Part shown: piece by piece, positions 17,888-27,746 of the stretch
How the letters are laid out: every line of letters starts with the position of its first letter
Numbering within the stretch: the first letter of the stretch is position 1
From: JANQJD01 sp965601685
GTDB taxonomy: Bacteria > Pseudomonadota > Alphaproteobacteria > Rhodospirillales > Rhodospirillaceae
Reading direction: 5' to 3'
DNA: 64,000 nt
NCBI GenBank assembly: GCA_965601685.1
Contig: CBFCWI010000002.1
Location: forward strand, 1 to 64,000
Translations under genes and position numbers: made by a program
Notes under the pieces: model-generated
What the model was told of the DNA's origin: nothing
The model's database searches: none
What the model saw: the letters and a program-made list of their open reading frames with translations, nothing else

Positions 17888-18799
17888 ATGTCCATCAGAC
17901 ATCCGATCATCGTCGTGACTGGCTCCTCTGGAGCTGGTACAACGACCGTTAAGGAGGCTTTTGCTCATGTGTTTCGGCGCGAGGGAATCAGCCCAGCTGT
18001 TGTTGAAGGGGATAGCTTTCATCGTTATAACCGTGCTGAGATGAAACGTAAGACAGCGGAGGCTGAACAGGAGGGTTGTCGACGTTTTAGTCATTTCGGT
18101 CCAGAGGCTAATTTATTAGAAGAATTAGAACATTTATTTTATACTTATGGTAAGACAGGGAGTGGTAAACGCAGGTTATACTTGCATAATGAAGATGAAG
18201 CAATCCCATACGCGCACCTAGGTATAAGTGCGGGTGAATTCACTCCATGGGACGTCATTCCTCCGCAGACTGATCTACTCTTTTATGAAGGGCTACATGG
18301 CTGCGTGCAGACGGAATCCGTGAATGTTGCTCGCCATGCTGACCTGAAGATTGGTGTTGTACCTGTAATTAACTTGGAGTGGATTCAGAAGATCCACCGT
18401 GATACAAAGGAGCGTGGGTATTCTGGACAGATGGTCATGGACACGATCCTACGTCGTATGTACGACTACGTGCATTACATTGTACCGCAATTCAAGACAA
18501 CAGACATTAATTTTCAGCGCGTTCCAGTTGTTGATACCTCTGACCCCATCATTGCTCGTGATATCCCAACCGCTGATGAAAGTCTGGTAGTCATCCGTTT
18601 CCGTAAACCAGAGAAGTTCGGCGTGGATTTTCTCTATCTGCTCCAAATGCTGCATAACTCTTGGATGTCACGCCGTAATACGATTGTCATTCCCGGCGGC
18701 AAGATGGGACTAGCCATGGAGTTGATTTTGACTCCTATTATTCGTCGTATCATGACAGAACGTCAGCGTGTATTAGGAAGTGAAATGGCAACAACCTGA
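17888..18799 (+). CDS. prkB: Phosphoribulokinase
   Basis: PRK phosphorylates ribulose 5-phosphate to ribulose 1,5-bisphosphate, the acceptor of RuBisCO, and is specific to the Calvin cycle. The 303-residue length and sequence match the class I (proteobacterial, octameric) form: P-loop GSSGAGTTTVKEAF near the N-terminus, EGDSFHRYNR, FYEGLHGC, and RRMYDYVHYIVPQF. The start is ATG 17888, with GGGGAAAGG at 17876-17884; a longer frame from 17831 has no match. RuBisCO and the other cbb genes are not in this window, so the kinase stands apart from any cbb operon. Confidence 0.97.
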   Translation: MSIRHPIIVVTGSSGAGTTTVKEAFAHVFRREGISPAVVEGDSFHRYNRAEMKRKTAEAEQEGCRRFSHFGPEANLLEELEHLFYTYGKTGSGKRRLYLHNEDEAIPYAHLGISAGEFTPWDVIPPQTDLLFYEGLHGCVQTESVNVARHADLKIGVVPVINLEWIQKIHRDTKERGYSGQMVMDTILRRMYDYVHYIVPQFKTTDINFQRVPVVDTSDPIIARDIPTADESLVVIRFRKPEKFGVDFLYLLQMLHNSWMSRRNTIVIPGGKMGLAMELILTPIIRRIMTERQRVLGSEMATT

Positions 18800-19001
18800 G
18801 ACAGACGTGCTTGTGCATTGTCTGAGAGTGTGCCCTCCTCAAGGGCGTGCTGCTTTCGAGAGAGAAGAGGAGTTTCTGGGTTAGGAGGGAGTATGGCCTT
18901 CTAGCAGAGGTGTATATAGTCGTGAGATATGTGTCTTCTTTCTAGCTCATATTGCGTACTTTATTGATGCTTAAATTCGCGCCCTATATCTTCAGGTTTA
19001 T

Positions 19002-20048
19002 ATGATTGTATTGGGTATAGAGACGAGTTGTGATGAAACGGCGGCGGCCTTTGTGGATGATACTCGCCGAGTCTGGGCTGATTTAATACTGCAGCAGGCA
19101 GAGATACACCGGCCGTTTGGCGGTGTTGTCCCAGAGATCGCCGCCCGTGCACATCTGCAGCATATTGATCGGCTCGTAGGCGCTGCCCTGGAGCAAGCTA
19201 GTTTGTCTCTTGCCGATATCGATGGGGTAGCTGCTACTGGGGGACCCGGGTTGATTGGCGGGGTGATTGTCGGTGTGATGACTGCTAAGGCTATTGCTGC
19301 TGTCCGAGGTATTCCGTTTCTTGCCATTAACCACCTTGAAGGCCATGCTCTGACTGTTCGCCTGACCCATGATGTACCATTTCCCTATTTGTTACTCTTG
19401 GCATCTGGTGGGCATTGCCAGCTCTTAGTAGTAGAAGATATTGGTGTATACCATCAATTAGGTACTACCATTGATGATGCTGCGGGTGAGGGTTTCGATA
19501 AAGTTGCTCAGATGCTGGGTTTAGGCTACCCGGGTGGCCCAGCTATTGAGTGCTTCGCACGGGCAGGCAACCCACATCGTTTTACCTTGCCACGCCCTAT
19601 GAAGGGGCGGGCGGGGTGCAATTTTTCATTTTCCGGACTGAAGACGGCGGTACGTAAAACTTTATGCAGCTTGGGAGCAGCGACAACACCACAAACTCTC
19701 TCTGACCTCGCTGCTGCGTTCCAGGTGGCTGCAATCGACGTGCTTGTTGACAGGACACATGAAGCAGTCAGAATGTTTCGCTCTGATTGGCCCGATGGAC
19801 GCGCTCTGGTGGTCTCAGGAGGCGTTGCCGCGAATAGTATGCTGCGCGAACATTTAACCATATTAGCGCGTTCCAACGACCTGCTATTCATTGCTCCGCC
19901 ATTGCGACTCTGTACGGACAACGCCGTCATGATTGCGTGGGCTGGAGTAGAACGGCTACGACTCGGCAGTTGTGATAGTCTTACTTTCAGGCCGCGTTCC
20001 CGCTGGCCCCTTGATTCTTCTGTCTCCGCCCAGCGCATGATCCGCTAA
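19002..20048 (+). CDS. tsaD: tRNA N6-adenosine threonylcarbamoyltransferase
   Basis: TsaD transfers the threonylcarbamoyl group to A37 of ANN-decoding tRNAs, together with TsaB and TsaE. The 348-residue protein has GIETSCDETA, the metal-binding HLEGH motif (INHLEGHAL), LASGGHCQLL, the ASKHA pattern STTIDDAAGEGFDK-like, and the terminal CTDNAVMIAWAG. Length and order are normal for the family. tsaE lies 3.8 kb away on the same strand; tsaB is not in the window. hemC and gpsA, common neighbours of tsaD in alphaproteobacteria, are not here. Confidence 0.97.
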   Translation: MIVLGIETSCDETAAAFVDDTRRVWADLILQQAEIHRPFGGVVPEIAARAHLQHIDRLVGAALEQASLSLADIDGVAATGGPGLIGGVIVGVMTAKAIAAVRGIPFLAINHLEGHALTVRLTHDVPFPYLLLLASGGHCQLLVVEDIGVYHQLGTTIDDAAGEGFDKVAQMLGLGYPGGPAIECFARAGNPHRFTLPRPMKGRAGCNFSFSGLKTAVRKTLCSLGAATTPQTLSDLAAAFQVAAIDVLVDRTHEAVRMFRSDWPDGRALVVSGGVAANSMLREHLTILARSNDLLFIAPPLRLCTDNAVMIAWAGVERLRLGSCDSLTFRPRSRWPLDSSVSAQRMIR

Positions 20049-20335
20049 TATCCAGATATCTGCTGACAGACCGGTGTCGGTGTTTGCGGAGCGCTGCTGG
20101 AGCAGGTGCTGCTGCACATCATCGCATTGTTCTCGCTCATCACTAACGCACAGAGGGGAGCTGGTGACAGACCCGTCTCTTATTCACCGCCTGTAAACCC
20201 TCTCATCGCTGTGCTAATATTCTGATTATTACTGATCTCTTAGATGAGACTTCAACAAAGCGTCAAGAGCATCATTCGCGCGGAATATATTTTATGATAC
20301 ACTCATGCTGTTTTGTAAAAATAGTCAATAAAACT

Positions 20336-21073
20336 ATGAGAATCATAATATTGACTGTCCTGATAGGAGAATTTACCGCCTGTACAACACTAGACACCAA
20401 CAAAGTAGAACGACCAGTCGGGCAGCTTTACAACGAGGCGATGAATTTCCTGGAAGGAGGTGCATTTCAGGCTGCTGCCAAGGTCTTTGCTGAGGTAGAA
20501 CGGCAGCACCCTTACTCTGTCTGGGCAACCAAGGCACAGCTAATGGCAGCCTATGCCTATTATGAGGGGAACCGGTACGACGAAGCAGTAATAGCTCTGC
20601 ACAGATTCATTCAACTCCACCCTAGTCACCGCGATGCTGCTTATGCCTATTATGTCAAGGCGTTATGCTATTATGAACAAATTATTGATGTTGACCGCGA
20701 TCAAAAAATGACTGTATCTGCTGTCAATGCACTACAAGATGTTATCTCTCGTTTCCCTCTTTCTCTGTATGCGCGTGCTTCCCGTCTGAAGCTCGATCTA
20801 GCCATCGATAATTTAGCTGGCAAGGAAATGACTATCGGTCGCTTCTATATACAGAAACAGCACTATGCAGCTGCTATCAACCGCTTTAACACCGTTATAG
20901 CCAATTATCAAACCACAGCTCACATACCAGAAGCGCTACACCGTCTAGTAGAGAGCTACACTGCCTTAGGATTGCTTCACGAGGCCCGTCAAGTGGCTGC
21001 GGTTCTTGGTGCTAATTTCCCCGGAAGCCTTTGGTACCACGACTCATACTCTCTAATCCTCAAGTTTTCATAG
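20336..21073 (+). CDS. bamD: Outer-membrane assembly lipoprotein BamD
   Basis: BamD is the essential lipoprotein of the BAM complex that inserts beta-barrel proteins. The 245-residue protein starts at ATG 20336 with a lipoprotein signal peptide (MRIIILTVLIG) ending in the lipobox FTAC. TPR repeats follow: LYNEAMNFLEGGAFQAAA, HPYSVWATKAQLMAAYAYY, and YDEAVIALHRFIQLHP; the BamD hallmark ALCYYEQIIDVDRDQ is present. A frame opens 14 codons earlier but would disrupt the signal. Presence of BamD fits the outer-membrane protein encoded at 43.6-44.4 kb. It is monocistronic here. Confidence 0.94.
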   Translation: MRIIILTVLIGEFTACTTLDTNKVERPVGQLYNEAMNFLEGGAFQAAAKVFAEVERQHPYSVWATKAQLMAAYAYYEGNRYDEAVIALHRFIQLHPSHRDAAYAYYVKALCYYEQIIDVDRDQKMTVSAVNALQDVISRFPLSLYARASRLKLDLAIDNLAGKEMTIGRFYIQKQHYAAAINRFNTVIANYQTTAHIPEALHRLVESYTALGLLHEARQVAAVLGANFPGSLWYHDSYSLILKFS

Positions 21074-21232
21074 AATACTGATTCTAGAGATTCTAGCAAA
21101 GTTTCTATAAAAACAGTCAATATACTTCAGCATTCTAGTGTGGAGAAAGAGACAATCGGGAAAACGCTACTTCCCTCAGTGAGGCCTTTGTGTTATACGG
21201 GTCCTGTAATGCACATCAGAGCCTCAACGTTC

Positions 21233-22858
21233 ATGGCAAGCCAACCCTTAAACCAGTTTTCTTCTCTTGCTGCTGCCAAACGTGCCAAGGCGTGGCCGTT
21301 TCAAGAGGCGCGCCAACTGCTGGACAGCCATCTGTGCGGACAGATCCCAGCTAAGGGCTACGTTTTATTTGAAACCGGCTATGGGCCTTCGGGTTTACCA
21401 CATGTTGGCACCTTCGGCGAGGTGATGCGCACGACTATGGTACGCCGGGCTTTGCATCAGCTGGCACCGCATATTCCTACACGTTTATTTACCTTCTCAG
21501 ACGATATGGATGGGCTGCGCAAGGTACCTGATAACATCCCAAACCAGGCTATGGTTGCCCAACATATTGGCAAACCACTGACTAGAATTCCTGACCCTTT
21601 TGGTATGCATGCAAGCTTTGGTCACCACCATAATGCCTGTTTGTGTGCGCTCCTTGACTCCTTTGGTTTCGAGTATACTTTCGTGAGTGCGACAGAGTGT
21701 TACCGATCAGGTCAATTCGACGCAGCACTACGGACAGTACTACAGCATTATGATGCCGTTATGGCTGTGGTTTTACCGACTCTGCGTGCGGAACGACGGG
21801 CTACCTATTCCCCTTTTCTACCAGTATGTCCACGGACAAATAGAGTTCTACAAGTTCCCATTGTCTATAGAGATATAGAAGCCGGAACTGTAGTCTATCA
21901 GGAAGAAGAAGACGGACCTAAAGTTGAAGTGCCTGTGACCGGAGGGCACTGTAAGCTACAGTGGAAAGCAGATTGGGGAATGCGATGGTACGCATTTGGC
22001 GTTGATTACGAAATGTCTGGTAAAGATCTGACGGATTCAGTGCTACTATCAAGTCATATCTGTCGGATCCTCGGTAGAAATCCTCCTATGAATCTAACTT
22101 ATGAGCTTTTCTTAGATGAACAAGGGCGCAAAATATCAAAGTCGCTGGGTAACGGTCTCACGATGGAGGAGTGGCTTCGCTATGCTCCAGCAGAATCCCT
22201 TGCTCTCTTCATGTATAATAAACCAAAGGTGGCAAAACGACTGCACTTTGATATTATACCAAGAGTAGTAGATGAGTATATACGACACATAGAAGAGTTT
22301 TCTCTTCAAGATACGGATAAAAGACTTGAGAACCCTGTCTGGCACATCCACGCTGGCCGTCCACCGACCATGGCAACACCAGTCAGTTTCAGTCTACTAC
22401 TGAATCTGATCAGTACCTGTCACACAGTTGATCCAGAGATCATCTGGCATTATGTGTTGCGCTATGCCCCTAGAGCAACCTCTGCCCCGATGCTGCAGCA
22501 GCTCATTGCCCATGCTATCACCTATGCTCGTGATTTTGTACTGCCGGCAAAGCAGCACTATCGCCTGCCATCAAAGGAAGAACGCACAGCGCTGAAAAGT
22601 CTACATACAGCCTTACAGGCTGTACCCGCAACGGTCTCCGCTCAAGAACTCCAACATATTGTCTACGAAGTTGGGAAACAACATCCCGCTGTGGGTAATT
22701 TACATACCTGGTTTACGGCTTTGTACCAAATCTTACTGGGTCGTCCTGAAGGACCGCGTATAGGTTCATTCATTGCTTTGTATGGCGTAGCCGAGACCGT
22801 CGCACTGTTGGAGCGTGTGCTAGCCGGGGAGAATCTCGCCCGTTTATCTTCTGAATGA
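21233..22858 (+). CDS. lysK: Class I lysyl-tRNA synthetase
   Basis: This class I (archaeal/alphaproteobacterial) LysRS charges tRNA-Lys. The 541-residue protein has the HIGH-like motif in GPSGLPHVGTFGEV, the KMSKS-like motif KISKSLGNG, and YALFMYNKP-like segments of the class I fold. The start ATG 21233 gives the usual family length and N-terminus; the frame is open back to GTG 21140. Class I LysRS in place of class II is a lineage marker for Alphaproteobacteria and some others. Confidence 0.95.
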   Translation: MASQPLNQFSSLAAAKRAKAWPFQEARQLLDSHLCGQIPAKGYVLFETGYGPSGLPHVGTFGEVMRTTMVRRALHQLAPHIPTRLFTFSDDMDGLRKVPDNIPNQAMVAQHIGKPLTRIPDPFGMHASFGHHHNACLCALLDSFGFEYTFVSATECYRSGQFDAALRTVLQHYDAVMAVVLPTLRAERRATYSPFLPVCPRTNRVLQVPIVYRDIEAGTVVYQEEEDGPKVEVPVTGGHCKLQWKADWGMRWYAFGVDYEMSGKDLTDSVLLSSHICRILGRNPPMNLTYELFLDEQGRKISKSLGNGLTMEEWLRYAPAESLALFMYNKPKVAKRLHFDIIPRVVDEYIRHIEEFSLQDTDKRLENPVWHIHAGRPPTMATPVSFSLLLNLISTCHTVDPEIIWHYVLRYAPRATSAPMLQQLIAHAITYARDFVLPAKQHYRLPSKEERTALKSLHTALQAVPATVSAQELQHIVYEVGKQHPAVGNLHTWFTALYQILLGRPEGPRIGSFIALYGVAETVALLERVLAGENLARLSSE

Positions 22859-22988
22859 GACTTGACAAATGAGCTACCAGAGGTTTCACATGGGGGGTCT
22901 TAGCGCATCTCCAGCTCTTTCCATCCTCCAGTAATGAGGAGAGGGTTTATCGAGCTTTTGTATTGTCAAGCCTTTTAAAGGAATCATT

Positions 22989-23852
22989 GTGTCGTACTTG
23001 TTTTGTTTTGGATTTGGTTACAGCGCACAGGTGCTCACGCACCTGTTACGGGGGCGTGGTTTTCGTGTCGCTGGAACAGTTCGATCGCTAGAATACCGTA
23101 AGATTCCGCTAAGAGCGGAAGAAGAGCTTGCTGCGTTATTTCCCTTCGATCGTCATCATCCGCTCAATCCAGCTTTGTTTGCTGGTGTCAGCCATGTTCT
23201 TGTATCTATTCCGCCAGATGCAGCCGGTGACCCGGTTGCAGACATGCATGGAGCCGATTTAGTTCAAGCGGCCCCAGTCTGGGTAGGGTATCTCTCGACC
23301 ACTGGAGTCTATGGGGATACCGATGGCATATGGGTAGATGAGACAGCTCCCATTAATCCTAGCATTGGCCGCTCAATTGCGCGGGCAGCAGCAGAGCGAA
23401 CCTGGCTCACCTTATGGGCACGAAATGGCCTGCCAGTTCATCTTTTTCGCTTAGCCAGTATTTATGGAAGGGGCCGCTCGCCAGTGGATGCGCTTCGCAG
23501 CGGTAGGGCACATCGGGTTATGAAACCAGGCCATGTCTCTTCCCGCATTCATGTTCAGGATCTTGCTACGGCTCTGGCCACATCCATGGTGCGACCTAAT
23601 CCTGGTGCTGTTTACAATATCTGTGATGATGAACCCGCCCCTCCACAGGAGGTTATAACTTACGCTGCCGCTCTTTTGGGCTGGGAACCGCCCCCTGTCC
23701 TAAGTTGGGAAGAAGCGCAGAAAGTACTCCCATTGGGAGCACTAACTTTTTATGCATGCAACCGTCGCGTACGCAATAGCTATATCAAGCGTGAGTTAGA
23801 GCTGACTCTGCGCTATCCGACCTACCGTGAAGGGCTCTTGCGATGCGTATAA
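22989..23852 (+). CDS. NAD(P)-dependent epimerase/dehydratase (SDR family)
   Basis: This 287-residue extended-SDR protein resembles the YeeZ/NAD-dependent epimerase group. It opens with a Rossmann motif variant (FGFGYSAQVLTHLL), and has VGYLSTTGVYGDTDG with the active-site Thr/Tyr, SRIHVQDLATAL and YNICDDEPAP. The start is GTG 22989 with AAAGGAATC upstream. The substrate is unknown. The gene is followed 3 bp later by tsaE, so the two are translationally linked. Confidence 0.85.
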   Translation: MSYLFCFGFGYSAQVLTHLLRGRGFRVAGTVRSLEYRKIPLRAEEELAALFPFDRHHPLNPALFAGVSHVLVSIPPDAAGDPVADMHGADLVQAAPVWVGYLSTTGVYGDTDGIWVDETAPINPSIGRSIARAAAERTWLTLWARNGLPVHLFRLASIYGRGRSPVDALRSGRAHRVMKPGHVSSRIHVQDLATALATSMVRPNPGAVYNICDDEPAPPQEVITYAAALLGWEPPPVLSWEEAQKVLPLGALTFYACNRRVRNSYIKRELELTLRYPTYREGLLRCV

Positions 23853-23855
23853 AAG

Positions 23856-24350
23856 ATGCAAAAGACCACGTTAACCATTCCGCTCCCAGACCTGGCTGCC
23901 GTTACAGCACTGGGGCAGGCGCTTTTAAGAGTAGTACGACCTGGTACGGTATTAACACTTTCTGGTGTTATAGGATCTGGTAAGACCACTTTAGCTAGGT
24001 CTCTCATCAGAGCTGCAGTAGGAGAAGAAGTAGAAGTACCGAGTCCTACATTTACTCTAGTACAAACTTATGATACGCCATCGGGCATAACAATTTGGCA
24101 TTTTGATCTTTATCGTCTCTCTACACATGAGGAGGCTTTTGAACTCGGTATCGAAGACGCTTTTACAGACGGGATCAGTTTGATTGAATGGCCAGAGCGA
24201 TTGGGGCCATTGTGGCCGCCTGATCGGCTTGACGTCATAATAGTCGCAACCGGTTGGAACGAGGAGCGACAAGCGTACCTGCAGGGTTTTGGCTTGTGGA
24301 AAAATCGTATAGGTTGTATTATACGAGCAATGACAGAGATGCAGGCGTGA
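23856..24350 (+). CDS. tsaE: tRNA threonylcarbamoyladenosine synthesis ATPase TsaE
   Basis: TsaE is the ATPase that resets the TsaBD complex in t6A synthesis. The 164-residue protein has Walker A (GVIGSGKTTLARSLIRA), VPSPTFTLVQTYD, the HFDLYRLS motif and LIEWPERLG, all standard. It begins 3 bp after the SDR gene. In many alphaproteobacteria tsaE is followed by amgK and murU and then addB; here a 269-bp gap separates it directly from addB. Confidence 0.96.
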   Translation: MQKTTLTIPLPDLAAVTALGQALLRVVRPGTVLTLSGVIGSGKTTLARSLIRAAVGEEVEVPSPTFTLVQTYDTPSGITIWHFDLYRLSTHEEAFELGIEDAFTDGISLIEWPERLGPLWPPDRLDVIIVATGWNEERQAYLQGFGLWKNRIGCIIRAMTEMQA

Positions 24351-24466
24351 TTCTGTTGGCTACAGAGAAGAATTGTATACTCATGCGATTTATCGATCAT
24401 CTAATGATGGGTAGTGATTCTCTGGGAGGCATAGTTCGTTCAATCAGCGTCAAATCTCATAAAATG

Positions 24467-24488
24467 CTAGTAAACTACTAGTAAACTA
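24467..24488. repeat. Perfect 11-bp tandem duplication
   Basis: CTAGTAAACTA occurs twice head to tail in the gap between tsaE and addB, about 130 bp before addB. Confidence 0.9.
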
Positions 24489-24619
24489 TAGGGGCATATA
24501 AACGAGTTTATCTTGTATTTCATAACTGTTCATGAGATGGCACTTGACGGAGTAGCTCTCTGCCTTTCTCATGATGGCATCTTGCGTTGTGTCTGAATCA
24601 TGTCCGTAGATGTGTGTAT

Positions 24620-27600
24620 ATGATGTTTGTGGAGTCCCCCTTTCTTCGTGTGAGTCTCCAAGGCCCTTTTATCTTCACGATTGCCCCTGACCTGCCGTTT
24701 GTCGACGTACTAGCTGCTGGGCTGATCGCTATGAGTCACGGAGAGGCTTTCCGATTAGCACGTCTCACTGTGTTCCTGCCGAGCCGTCGTGCTTGTCTTG
24801 CCTTGCGTGAAGCCTTCTTACGTGCTGCCTTTGGACAGGCAATGCTGCTGCCGCGTCTGGTACCAGTGGGCGGGATAAACGAGGAAGCTATCCTCTTCGC
24901 GAACATAGCTCGTGACCTTTCGCCAGCTATGCCACCATTGCGGCGTCAGCTTCTCCTGACACGGCTCATCCTAGGAGGACAAGGTGCTGCCACGGCTCTG
25001 AGCCCTGCTCAAGCAGCACAGTTAGCTGCTGCTTTAGCACAATTCTTGGATGAAGTACAGACAGAACGGCTAGCGTTTGACCAGCTAGCCACCCTGGTAC
25101 CAGCTGACTATGCTAGCCACTGGCAGGTCACACTGCATTTCCTTGCTCTACTGACTCAGGTGTGGCCGTCAATACTGGAAGCGGAAAGGTATATGGACCC
25201 TGCTGTGTGGCATGATCAGGTGATGCAAGGTTTTGTGACTGCCTGGAGAAGACAGCCACCTTCTGATCCAGTGATAATAGCCGGCCTTGCGCATGCTAAT
25301 CCTGTTCTCACAGACTTAGTCACTACTGTAGCCAGCCTACCGGGCGGAGCAGAAGGGAGAGGAGGATATATCGTTCTACCGGGCCTCGACCGTACTCTCG
25401 ACGACGAAAGTTGGAACACCCTCAATGATACTCATCCTCAAGCTGGTCTCAAAACCTTATTAACAGCTCTTAACATTGATCGCCGTGACGTCACAGACTG
25501 GCCGGTGCCACAACCACTTGTGCCGCTACCACGACCACATTGTGATCGGCTGCGTCTTGTCACCGAAGCTTTACGACCCGCTGCGAGCACAGATCGTTGG
25601 CAGGCTTTAGTGCCACTGTCACCTCAAGCCCTTTCGGGGATTGATTATTTTGAGTGTTCCTCTCTGCAAGAGGAAGCAAAGGTAATCGCTCTGTTACTAC
25701 GAGAAGTATTGGAGCATGAAGGTCAGACCGCTGCCCTGGTGACTCCAGACCGCATTCTAGCCAGGCGAGTTGCCGCTGAATTGGAGCGGTGGGATGTGCT
25801 TGTGGATGATTCAGCGGGTGTACCACTTGCACAGACGTCTCCAGGGGTCTTTTTGCGTCTGACGGCTGCTCTGATCGCTACAGCCTTTGCTCCCTTGCCT
25901 TTGCTGGAGACCCTGAAGCACCCCCTGGCAGCGGCGGCTCATGCGCCTGGTAATTTTCGACGACTTGTGCGGCGTTTAGAGATAGAGGTTCTACGTGGGC
26001 TACAGCCGGCCACAGGGCTTACCGGACTGCGCGCTATTCTAGAGCAAGCCAATCCTACTACTAGTAGTACTATGTGTACACTGTTCGACTGGCTAGAAGT
26101 GGTATCCTCTCCATTTACTGCTCTTATGCAGGGTGATAGTGATGAGAAACATTCTTTAATTGCTTTTGTTAAGGCTCATATAGCCTTTTCTGAAGCGCTC
26201 GCCACTAGTACCGACCAGCCAGGTTCAGACCGTCTATGGCAATGCGAGGCCGGCGTCGTTGCGGCTGAGTTAGTTGCTGATTTACTGGAGGCGGCCGATG
26301 TATTCCCTCGTCTGCTACCACGTTTTTACCCAGCTCTGCTTGAAACCTGCATGGAGAATTACACCGTACGCCCCTCCTCTGGCTGTCACCCCCGTCTGTC
26401 TATCTGGGGGCCCCTAGAAGCTCGCTTACAGCATCCGGATCTGCTGATTTTAGGGGAGCTTAATGAGGGTACCTGGCCGCCAGCCCTAGACGCTGACCCG
26501 TGGATGAGTTATCCTATGCGGGCACGTTTTGGTCTCCCTCCGCCAGAACGTCGCATCGGCTTGTCAGCACATGACTTCGTACACGCTTTCTGTGCGCCTC
26601 GCGTTATACTGACTCGGTCACGGCGGGTAGAAGGTACACCAACGGTGCCATCGCGCTGGCTTCTACGACTAGATGCAGTGCTGCGAGCAGCTGGTTTACA
26701 TGAAATGGCTGCTAGCTCATGGAAAAGCGCTCAATCGTGGCTACGCTGGGCACGTGGGCTCGATTGGCCACGCGCGTTTGTGACACCTGCGCGGCCAATG
26801 CCACGACCGCCACTTTCAGCACGGCCAAAACAGCTTTCCGTCACTGAGATAGGTATCTGGATACAGGATCCTTACGCCATCTATGCTAAGCATGTACTAC
26901 GGCTTCGAGCATTGCTGCCGCTTAATGCAAGTTTAGATGCTGCTGACTACGGCACTTTAGTACACAAGGCTTTGGAGCTCTGTCTCAAGCGCTGGCCGGC
27001 AACTAGGGTAGGCCCTCCTCTCGAGGAGGAACTGCTGGCTATAGGACGAGAGCTGTTCGACACAGCCATGACAAGAGCAGGGGTGCAGCAGGCATTTTGG
27101 TGGCCCAGATTCAGACGCATTGCCCATTGGGTAGCGCTCCGAGAACAAGTGCGCCGGCAGCAGAAGGGAATGCAAGGAGTGCAAGTCTTCCCAGAAATAA
27201 ACGGCAGACTGGCACTCACACGCTCGAAGTGGTCCGCACAGTTTTTTCTCACTGCTAAAGCAGACCGCATCGAGCTGCTGCCAGATAACCGGGCTGTTAT
27301 CATCGACTACAAGACTGGGTCAATCCCATCCCAGAGGAAAATCGCTATCGGCTATGAACCACAATTACCGCTAGAAGCCGCTATGGTCTCTGCGGGCGCC
27401 TTTCCTGGGATAAGTGGTAGAAGAAACCAACCTGTAAAACTGTTATACTGGCATTTGACTGGCATGAATGGAGGAGGAGAAGAACGGCCTGCTGGAAACG
27501 ACGCAAGCGCACTGGCAGCCCAGGCAATCACAGGCCTGCAAGCTCTGGTGACGCTCTTTGAAGACCGTAATACGCCCTACGCTGCCTGCCCTCATCCCTC

Positions 27601-27676
27601 GCGCTATTCGCATTACCAACATCTAGCCCGCACTAAAGAATGGGCAGCAGGTGGAGATGACGGCATGGGGCAGTAG
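24620..27676 (+). CDS. addB: Double-strand-break repair protein AddB, alphaproteobacterial type
   Basis: AddB is the helicase-like and nuclease subunit of AddAB, which resects double-strand ends for RecA. The 1018-residue protein matches the alphaproteobacterial form: N-terminal LTVFLPSRRACLALREAFL, the UvrD-like fold, LILGELNEGTWPPALDADPW, and a C-terminal RecB-type nuclease domain with YGTLVHKALEL, TAKADRIELL and VIIDYKTGS. Nuclease residues appear intact. The start is ATG 24620 or 24623; the frame begins at TTG 24587. addA, which normally follows, is absent; a convergent GH13 gene lies next. Confidence 0.94.
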   Translation: MMFVESPFLRVSLQGPFIFTIAPDLPFVDVLAAGLIAMSHGEAFRLARLTVFLPSRRACLALREAFLRAAFGQAMLLPRLVPVGGINEEAILFANIARDLSPAMPPLRRQLLLTRLILGGQGAATALSPAQAAQLAAALAQFLDEVQTERLAFDQLATLVPADYASHWQVTLHFLALLTQVWPSILEAERYMDPAVWHDQVMQGFVTAWRRQPPSDPVIIAGLAHANPVLTDLVTTVASLPGGAEGRGGYIVLPGLDRTLDDESWNTLNDTHPQAGLKTLLTALNIDRRDVTDWPVPQPLVPLPRPHCDRLRLVTEALRPAASTDRWQALVPLSPQALSGIDYFECSSLQEEAKVIALLLREVLEHEGQTAALVTPDRILARRVAAELERWDVLVDDSAGVPLAQTSPGVFLRLTAALIATAFAPLPLLETLKHPLAAAAHAPGNFRRLVRRLEIEVLRGLQPATGLTGLRAILEQANPTTSSTMCTLFDWLEVVSSPFTALMQGDSDEKHSLIAFVKAHIAFSEALATSTDQPGSDRLWQCEAGVVAAELVADLLEAADVFPRLLPRFYPALLETCMENYTVRPSSGCHPRLSIWGPLEARLQHPDLLILGELNEGTWPPALDADPWMSYPMRARFGLPPPERRIGLSAHDFVHAFCAPRVILTRSRRVEGTPTVPSRWLLRLDAVLRAAGLHEMAASSWKSAQSWLRWARGLDWPRAFVTPARPMPRPPLSARPKQLSVTEIGIWIQDPYAIYAKHVLRLRALLPLNASLDAADYGTLVHKALELCLKRWPATRVGPPLEEELLAIGRELFDTAMTRAGVQQAFWWPRFRRIAHWVALREQVRRQQKGMQGVQVFPEINGRLALTRSKWSAQFFLTAKADRIELLPDNRAVIIDYKTGSIPSQRKIAIGYEPQLPLEAAMVSAGAFPGISGRRNQPVKLLYWHLTGMNGGGEERPAGNDASALAAQAITGLQALVTLFEDRNTPYAACPHPSRYSHYQHLARTKEWAAGGDDGMGQ

Positions 27677-27721
27677 TCAAGTAAGTCGTATCATAGGCTG
27701 TATGTAAAGCAGCCCACCTGA

Positions 27722-27746
27722 GCTAGAGCTCTTCTAGAGCTCTAGC
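27722..27746. terminator. Strong hairpin between convergent addB and GH13 gene
   Basis: GCTAGAGCTC (27722-27731) and GAGCTCTAGC (27737-27746) form a perfect 10-bp stem with loop TTCTA. It overlaps the stop codon of the leftward GH13 gene and lies 45 bp after addB. It can serve both strands, though no T-run follows. Confidence 0.7.
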
